A stretch of DNA of 28,144 nt, taken from positions 1 to 28,144 of the forward strand of contig JAMCTA010000150.1 of NCBI GenBank assembly GCA_023381895.1, written 5' to 3'. How positions within the stretch are numbered: the stretch's first letter is position 1; each line of letters opens with the position of its first letter. The translations under genes and the position numbers were made by a program. Source of the DNA: Chloroflexota bacterium. Its GTDB lineage: Bacteria; Chloroflexota; UBA4733. The notes beneath the pieces are model-generated. The model was not told the DNA's origin. It ran no database searches and was given only the letters and a program-made list of their open reading frames with translations. Positions 23,433 to 28,144 of the stretch are shown in pieces.

Positions 23433-25367
23433 TTATTCTGAAACCGACGCCAGTTCAGGGTCTGGCTGCGCTTGCCCATCGCCATCTGCCGCTTCGTACG
23501 ACTGCTGACGGGCAAGTAGTCCAGAGAGGCGAGCGTCGATCTTCTGGTATTTCTCGAGCAGTCCACCCCAGATGTCATCCTCTTTGAAGGCGGATGGATC
23601 AGCGAGCTGTTGCGCAACACGCTCCCGCTCTCTCTCAAGACGGGTAATCTCTTCGGACAGACCAAGCTGCTCCGCCGCCAGAGCCACTGAGCGCTCCTCA
23701 CGCTCACGCTCGAGCTGGCGCTCTGCCTCTTCTATCCGCGCCTGCATGTCACGCCAGTCTTCGTACGAGCCCAATCGGGTGAGCGGCATCGCTCCTGGAC
23801 CCTCCAGCACGATGAGTTTGGACGTGTCGAGACGCTGCAGGAAGTACCGGTCGTGGGAGGCTACGATAATCGCCCCTTCATACGTTGAAAGCGCAGCCTC
23901 GAGCGCTTCCTTGGAGGGAATGTCGAGGTGGTTGGTCGGCTCGTCGAGCAGTAGGAGATTTGCTGGGATGAGCAGCATCTTCGCAAGAGCGAGGCGCGCA
24001 CGCTCGCCACCAGACAGCTGCCCAACTCTGGCAGTCATCATCTCACCCTTGAAGAGCATCCTGCCAAGAGCTTCTCGGATCCTCTCCGACGGGATGCCAG
24101 CAGGTGCATCGGCTGCCGCTTCGTCGAGAACGGTCCGGTCCGGATCGAGCACGTCCGCCTGGTGTTGAGCAAAGTAGGCAACGGCGATCTGGGGACCGAA
24201 GGAAATGCTGCCCGCATCATGCGGCTCAAGGCGCGCCAGCAGCCGCATGAGCGTAGACTTTCCAGCTCCGTTGGGCCCAACCAGGGCGATGCGCTCGCCA
24301 CGCTCCACGATGAAAGAGAGCGGCGCGAGCACTACCTGGTTGTCGTAGGACTTTGTGAGATCCCGTACCTCACAAACGACTCGGCCGGAGTTCGCCGCAG
24401 GTGGAAAACGAAACGTGACCGGCCTGCGCCGCACCGGAGCGGATGCCACCTCTTCAGCGTGCTCCTGTTCGAGCCGCGCCAGCATCTTCTCGTGACTGCG
24501 CACCTGCGTGGCCCAGGCCGCATTCGCCCCGAAACGCTGAATGAACTGGCGGTGCTTGGTCATTTCCGACTCGCGACGCTTTGCCGCCGCCTCGGCAGCT
24601 TTCTGGCGCCGGCTGCGCTCGCGGACGTAGTTGGTATAGTTGCCGTGATACGGTGTGATCCTCTCACCCTCGACCTCAAGAATCTCGTTCACGACGTTAT
24701 CCAGGAAGGTCTGATCATGCGAAACCATGACCAGCGCACCCCGATACGCTGATAGCTCAGCTTCCAACCAGCTTATCGCCGTCAGGTCCAGGTGGTTCGT
24801 CGGCTCATCGAGCAACAACACATCCGGCGCCATCACGAGCAAGCGCGCGAGGGCGAGACGGACTTGCCACCCCCCCGAAAGCTCTCGCGTCGGGCGGGTA
24901 TAGTCGGTCTCGAGAAAGCCCAAGCCGGCGAGCACACGCTTCGCCTCGGCTTCTGTGCGCTCGCCACCCAGACGAACGTACTCCTCCGCGAGATTATCGC
25001 GAGTGTGGATGAGTTGATCGTAGTCAGAAGACTCGGCGCCGGCCACGGCAAGCTTGGCGGTGACGTCGTCGAGGTGCTGACGCACCTCCGCGAGAGGGCC
25101 GATGCCACTGGTGGCCTCATCAATTACCGAGCGATCTTCCTGACACGGAGCCTCCTGTGCCAGCATGCCCACGCGCAGCCGGCCCTGACGTGTCACTTGC
25201 CCGCTGTCCGGCTTGCGTAAGCCCGCAAGAATCTCCAGCAGCGTCGTCTTGCCGGCGCCATTTGGTCCAACGAGACCGATGCGATCACGCGCTTGGACGG
25301 TGATACTGACGTCTTTGAAGAGAACTCGACCCCCAATGCGGGCAGTGACACTGTGCAGAGTCAGCAT
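23433..25367 (-). CDS. ABC-F family ATPase
   Basis: The 644-residue protein has two ABC domains and no membrane segments. Domain 1: GPNGAGKTT at 34-42, LSGGWQVRLALARLL, LLLDEPTNHLDL. Between them lies the ABC-F linker with YTNYVRERSRRQKAAEAAAKRRE. Domain 2: GPNGAGKSTLMRLL, LSGGERARLALAKML, LLLDEPTNHLDI. The C-terminus is a charged coiled coil. ABC-F proteins bind the ribosomal E site; some restart stalled ribosomes and others protect against antibiotics. ATG 25367 has AGGGGG six bases upstream. A strong hairpin abuts that site (see 25382-25412). It resembles the housekeeping Uup/YdiF group more than known resistance factors, but assignment by eye is uncertain. Confidence 0.93.
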   Translation of the reverse strand: MLTLHSVTARIGGRVLFKDVSITVQARDRIGLVGPNGAGKTTLLEILAGLRKPDSGQVTRQGRLRVGMLAQEAPCQEDRSVIDEATSGIGPLAEVRQHLDDVTAKLAVAGAESSDYDQLIHTRDNLAEEYVRLGGERTEAEAKRVLAGLGFLETDYTRPTRELSGGWQVRLALARLLVMAPDVLLLDEPTNHLDLTAISWLEAELSAYRGALVMVSHDQTFLDNVVNEILEVEGERITPYHGNYTNYVRERSRRQKAAEAAAKRRESEMTKHRQFIQRFGANAAWATQVRSHEKMLARLEQEHAEEVASAPVRRRPVTFRFPPAANSGRVVCEVRDLTKSYDNQVVLAPLSFIVERGERIALVGPNGAGKSTLMRLLARLEPHDAGSISFGPQIAVAYFAQHQADVLDPDRTVLDEAAADAPAGIPSERIREALGRMLFKGEMMTARVGQLSGGERARLALAKMLLIPANLLLLDEPTNHLDIPSKEALEAALSTYEGAIIVASHDRYFLQRLDTSKLIVLEGPGAMPLTRLGSYEDWRDMQARIEEAERQLEREREERSVALAAEQLGLSEEITRLERERERVAQQLADPSAFKEDDIWGGLLEKYQKIDARLSGLLARQQSYEAADGDGQAQPDPELASVSE

Positions 25368-25381
25368 CCAAGGCCCCCTTT

Positions 25382-25412
25382 CGTTTGCGGCACTCACACG
25401 CCGCCGCAAACG
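25382..25412 (-). promoter_or_regulatory. Leader hairpin next to the ABC-F ribosome binding site
   Basis: CGTTTGCGGC and GCCGCAAACG form a perfect 10-bp stem with an 11-base loop. On the mRNA the 3' arm ends two bases before the AGGGGG ribosome binding site (25374-25379) of the ABC-F gene. It could block ribosome access, or be a DNA operator. The rest of the 194-bp gap (25413-25561) shows a TATACT on the minus strand (25496-25501) as a weak -10 candidate without a clear -35. Confidence 0.55.
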
Positions 25413-25561
25413 GGGACGCTCCCGGACGCGGCAGCATCGCTCAAGCAGGCAGCGCCTCGCCGCTCGTGATTCGACTGCTCATACAACTTCGTCTCAGTAT
25501 ACCGGAGGATCTCACAGGGCATGTTCCACGCCCCGTGCTTATCGCTTGTGCTGGTCTGCCC

Positions 25562-26149
25562 TCAACGGTGTGGTGCGCAGACTAGAGGCGAGGGAGCATC
25601 TGCCGGCAGGGTCTCGAACAGTCCGTCATACAACGGGCGTACGTAAGAGGGGAGAAGACGGATGTCGGCCATACAGCCGGAGGCAAGGCCCGCATACATC
25701 TCCCAGTCACACCCACTGGCCAGCATCCCCATCCAGTAGCCCGTAGGGCTGCGATCGTCTCGCTGCGTGCGGATTCCATAGACGTAGTTCCGGGCCAACC
25801 GTGCCATCAGTTTGTACGGCTCTCGGTCTTCCTCACTGAGGTGCACCACCGCAACCATGAGGCGGACGGCATTGTCGTCCAAGAGGCGGCGATCGTGCCA
25901 CCAGGCATGAGCATACTCGTGGATCGCCGCCTCGTACTGCGCAGTGAGCAGCTCAACGAGGCGGTGGTCTGGATGCCAGAACCCGCCACCACGCGTCGAG
26001 CGGGGATTCCTCACAACCACGGCAATTTCCCGGCAAAGCCACTGCTTCGCCGTCTCCGTGAACGGAAAACGGGTAAACAGCTCATCACGAAAGCGTAGCG
26101 AACCGGCTTGCTCGGCTCCTTTGCCGGACCCAAATGGGAAGACCGGCAC
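25562..26149 (-). CDS. Putative HExxH metalloprotein, unknown family
   Basis: The 195-residue protein has an HEYAH motif (H77-E78-Y-A-H81) in a helix, the zinc-binding signature of gluzincin-type metallopeptidases. A glutamate in DWEMYAGLASG (E150) is a candidate third ligand. No signal peptide or membrane segment is seen, so it is probably cytoplasmic. GTG 26149 is preceded by GGAGGAGAGG, which lies in the last codons of the upstream gene, whose stop is at 26151-26153; translation is likely coupled. The substrate is unknown. It may be a peptidase or only a metal-binding protein. It is the last gene of a four-gene run that begins with the glycosyltransferase. Confidence 0.65.
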   Translation of the reverse strand: MPVFPFGSGKGAEQAGSLRFRDELFTRFPFTETAKQWLCREIAVVVRNPRSTRGGGFWHPDHRLVELLTAQYEAAIHEYAHAWWHDRRLLDDNAVRLMVAVVHLSEEDREPYKLMARLARNYVYGIRTQRDDRSPTGYWMGMLASGCDWEMYAGLASGCMADIRLLPSYVRPLYDGLFETLPADAPSPLVCAPHR

Positions 26150-26150
26150 G

Positions 26151-26468
26151 CTACCTCTCCTCCGGCGGCGTGTCCGTGACCGAAGCCGCCCCGTCCGGCG
26201 GACCGCTCTGAGCATCGGTTCGAGCGCTCGGAAACTGGGCAAGGAGCCGCGGAACAAGCGTTGCAGCCAGCTGTGCCTTTTCTTCCGAGCTCAGCCCTTC
26301 GAGCAGACGCCGCACGCTCTGGTCGACGATCTCTACACAGAACTGCATCCGCTCGCGCCGGGTCATCGTGCGCAGCATGTGATCCAGTGTATCGTTCATG
26401 ATGCGGCGGAAATCATCTTTGCCGATCGTCTCGATGACGCCGCGGGCGATGCGGTCGATCAGTGACAC
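26151..26468 (-). CDS. Small helical protein, unknown
   Basis: The 105-residue product is mostly helical and charged (SLIDRIARGVIETIGKDDF, then RRERMQFCVEIVDQSVRRLL and SSEEKAQLAATLVPRLLAQF), with a disordered Pro/Ser/Thr-rich tail. GTG 26468 is chosen because GGAGGCG stands just upstream; an in-frame ATG at 26489 has no such site. It is coupled to the HEYAH gene downstream and follows the four-cysteine protein by 36 bp. No known domain is recognised. It could be an adaptor or regulatory partner of its neighbours; that is a guess from position. Confidence 0.6.
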   Translation of the reverse strand: MSLIDRIARGVIETIGKDDFRRIMNDTLDHMLRTMTRRERMQFCVEIVDQSVRRLLEGLSSEEKAQLAATLVPRLLAQFPSARTDAQSGPPDGAASVTDTPPEER

Positions 26469-26504
26469 AGAGCGCCTCCTCGGAAACATCGCCGGCGCAC
26501 AAGA

Positions 26505-26888
26505 TCAGGGTACACCTGGGATACCTCCTGGGGGTGGCATGGCTTCTCGCAGCAACCGCTCGTATTCCTCCCGAGCGATCAGCGTCGCCCCTTCGGCTTG
26601 GCGCTCGATCTCTCGTCGAGCCGCGTCATAGTGGATTGTCAACCGGATCATGTTCTGGCACCGCGTGCCGAGGACGTCCTTGTAGCACGCATATCCGCTC
26701 GGCCTATCAGCACCGTCCTCATCAAACTCTGGATTGAGATCGTTGCGAAGATCGATGCGTACCCGGATCGGTTCACTACACGGCCGGTGGCGCAGCCCGT
26801 CGCAGCGGAGGTACACGTACGGACCGGCATCCGCCGGTGACGCCCTGGGGGAGCTTCTACGGCCAAAAATTCGAGTAAGCCAGCTCAT
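26505..26888 (-). CDS. Small four-cysteine protein, unknown
   Basis: The 127-residue protein has a basic N-terminus, then a compact beta-rich region containing four cysteines (C29, C37, C68, C77) with the pattern of a possible zinc site, around IRVRIDLRNDLNPEFDE and VLGTRCQNMIRLTIHYDA. A C-terminal helix (AREEYERLLREAM) and Pro/Gly tail follow. I believe similar short proteins occur in Chloroflexota genomes, but I know no function. ATG 26888 lies 30 bp after the glycosyltransferase stop, with a modest AAGAG site. Confidence 0.6.
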   Translation of the reverse strand: MSWLTRIFGRRSSPRASPADAGPYVYLRCDGLRHRPCSEPIRVRIDLRNDLNPEFDEDGADRPSGYACYKDVLGTRCQNMIRLTIHYDAARREIERQAEGATLIAREEYERLLREAMPPPGGIPGVP

Positions 26889-26918
26889 CAGAGTGCTCTT
26901 CTCATCATTATTGCCGCG

Positions 26919-28144
26919 TCAGGACATCTCATGCAGGCCCTCCAAAGCCCCATGGGCCCGCCCTACGTACTCGAGCTTGTCGATGAGCTGGCAGATGACT
27001 TCTGGCCAGGTGAAACGAGCCGCCGTGCGCCGGGCCTCTTCACGCAGCTGCGCTGCGAGCTCTGGATGCTGGCGCAACCGGACGACCTCGGCGCAGATCT
27101 CCTCTGGGTCATCCGTTTCCAGTACCACTGCGTTGCCGGAGGGCACAGCATAGTCTTCGCCCGATGAGCCGGTGAATACCAGGCCACCCGCCGCCATCGC
27201 CTCCAGCCCTACCAGTCCAAACGGCTCGTGACCACTATTCGCCAGTACAGCGTCAGTGGCAGCGTAGAAGCCACGAGCGAGCTCCTCAGGCACGAAGAAC
27301 TTCAGGTTGTAGACATCTCCGTGCGGCGCACTGGCCAGCGCCGCCATCGCCGCGTTCATCGTCCGCTCGCCCGCCGTCACATCGACGACGTGCAGACCGC
27401 GGTGGTGAGCGTAGCTGAGGACAGTTGTTCCGTGCGGCTCCATGCCGCCACGGAGAGGAAAAGTGACCGGGTAACCCCGCTCCTTCAACCGTGCCACTGC
27501 CTCAACCGCCATCATCCACCGCTTGTCCGGATCAAAGCGTCCTATTTTGAACAGCGACAAACGCCCTTCGTACAGGGTGTGCAGCCAGCGCACGAGGTTC
27601 TGATCGAGTGGGTCGAGTAGACGAGCAGGGATCCCATTCGGAATCACTACGGGGTTGACTCCCCAACGCCACATGAGATGCTTCATGTAGCGGCTCACCG
27701 TTGTAATCGTGGCGATGAAGCCGAGGCGGTCCCAGTGGATCCGCTCAAACCCAAAGACGTTGTTGGCATTCCAGAAAATAACGGTGTTCTGGCGGAAGCC
27801 AGCCCAGTACAGCAGGTCGCTCAAAGCAATCGTCGCCTCAGCCGTGTGCCACTCCTCAGCGAGGACCACGAGCACCTTGCCTGAGCGCACCGCCGGACGG
27901 GCGATCTCCCGCACGATGTAGTGTGGCGCGCTCTGGCTGAAGTCTCGCAGCTTTCCTTCTTCTCCGTCATACACACCGTTGGGATGGTAGATGCTGAGCC
28001 ACTGGCACCAACGATGATAGATAAGCTTGTCATCCACCAGATGCTCTTCACCCGGGAGATGCGGATCGCCAACGAAGAAGAGGTGGGTTCGGAATCCACC
28101 CTCAGCCAAAGCCTGGGCAAGCTCGGTGACACGGGTTCCGAGGC
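26919..28144 (-). CDS. GT4-family glycosyltransferase, 5' end outside the window
   Basis: The frame is open to the window edge (it reads LGTRVTELAQALAEGGFRTHLFFVGD from the edge inwards), so the start codon is missing. The protein is a GT-B fold transferase: N-terminal Rossmann part ending ITTVSRYMKHLMWRWGVNPVVIPNGI, a hinge, then the C-terminal nucleotide-sugar domain with FKIGRFDPDKRWMMAVEAVA, and the E-x7-E motif in EPFGLVGLEAMAAGG (both glutamates present). Such enzymes transfer sugars from NDP- or UDP-sugars to lipids, glycans or metabolites. The acceptor is unknown. It leads a run of small genes ending with the HEYAH protein. Confidence 0.9.
   Translation of the reverse strand, partial: LGTRVTELAQALAEGGFRTHLFFVGDPHLPGEEHLVDDKLIYHRWCQWLSIYHPNGVYDGEEGKLRDFSQSAPHYIVREIARPAVRSGKVLVVLAEEWHTAEATIALSDLLYWAGFRQNTVIFWNANNVFGFERIHWDRLGFIATITTVSRYMKHLMWRWGVNPVVIPNGIPARLLDPLDQNLVRWLHTLYEGRLSLFKIGRFDPDKRWMMAVEAVARLKERGYPVTFPLRGGMEPHGTTVLSYAHHRGLHVVDVTAGERTMNAAMAALASAPHGDVYNLKFFVPEELARGFYAATDAVLANSGHEPFGLVGLEAMAAGGLVFTGSSGEDYAVPSGNAVVLETDDPEEICAEVVRLRQHPELAAQLREEARRTAARFTWPEVICQLIDKLEYVGRAHGALEGLHEMS

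Noticed and set aside
1..28144. CRISPR arrays, tRNA or rRNA genes
   Set aside because: No regularly spaced repeats, tRNA cloverleaf signature or rRNA-like conserved stretches were seen by eye; a covariance-model scan would be needed to exclude small RNAs.

Overview
The window is GC-rich bacterial chromosome. The gene set (a twin-arginine lipoprotein sugar-binding protein, a class B penicillin-binding protein, a bacterial PEP carboxylase, LarB/LarC, XdhC and several short conserved proteins of unknown function) and frequent GTG starts behind strong Shine-Dalgarno sites fit Chloroflexota, perhaps Thermomicrobia-like. That placement is an inference from gene content and style; there is no rRNA or other marker here.

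Layout. (1) 1-219: the 3' end of a sugar ABC transporter substrate-binding protein gene. (2) About 220-4692: an accessory island of broken and intact parts. It holds a frameshifted pRiA4b ORF-3-type gene, a SNF2 helicase fragment fused in frame to an IS66-type transposase remnant, an intact unknown protein with a nuclease-like E...PD...E pattern, an intact MntA-HepT toxin-antitoxin pair, an internally deleted DUF499/COG1483 ATPase, an unknown 36-residue ORF and an IS630 transposase fragment. A 42-bp direct repeat (41/42 identical) sits at 265-306 and 4651-4692, close to the two ends. (3) 4700-10450: two MalFG-type sugar permeases (+), facing a sulfatase-fold hydrolase and a complete substrate-binding lipoprotein (-), then a remnant of another substrate-binding protein (+). 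Near-identical LacI-family operator-like palindromes precede the permeases and the lipoprotein. (4) 10618-15168 (-): a tight run of a small membrane protein, xdhC, a MobA-like nucleotidyltransferase, tilS, hpt and ridA. (5) 15383-17352 (+): larB-larC. (6) 17432-28144 (-): ppc, a class B PBP, a tRNA-dihydrouridine synthase, an ABC-F ATPase with a 10-bp hairpin abutting its ribosome binding site, an HEYAH putative metalloprotein, two small conserved unknowns and a GT4 glycosyltransferase running off the right edge.

How it fits together. The left third looks like a sugar-uptake regulon (binding protein, permeases, hydrolase, probably one LacI-type regulator encoded elsewhere) into which a now-decayed phage-defence island was inserted between a binding-protein gene and its permeases. 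Within the wreckage only the toxin-antitoxin pair and the unknown E-PD-E protein keep intact reading frames. The right two thirds are mostly housekeeping genes: purine salvage, tRNA modification, molybdoenzyme and nickel-pincer cofactor maturation, anaplerosis and cell-wall synthesis. No rRNA, tRNA, CRISPR array or replication origin was recognised.
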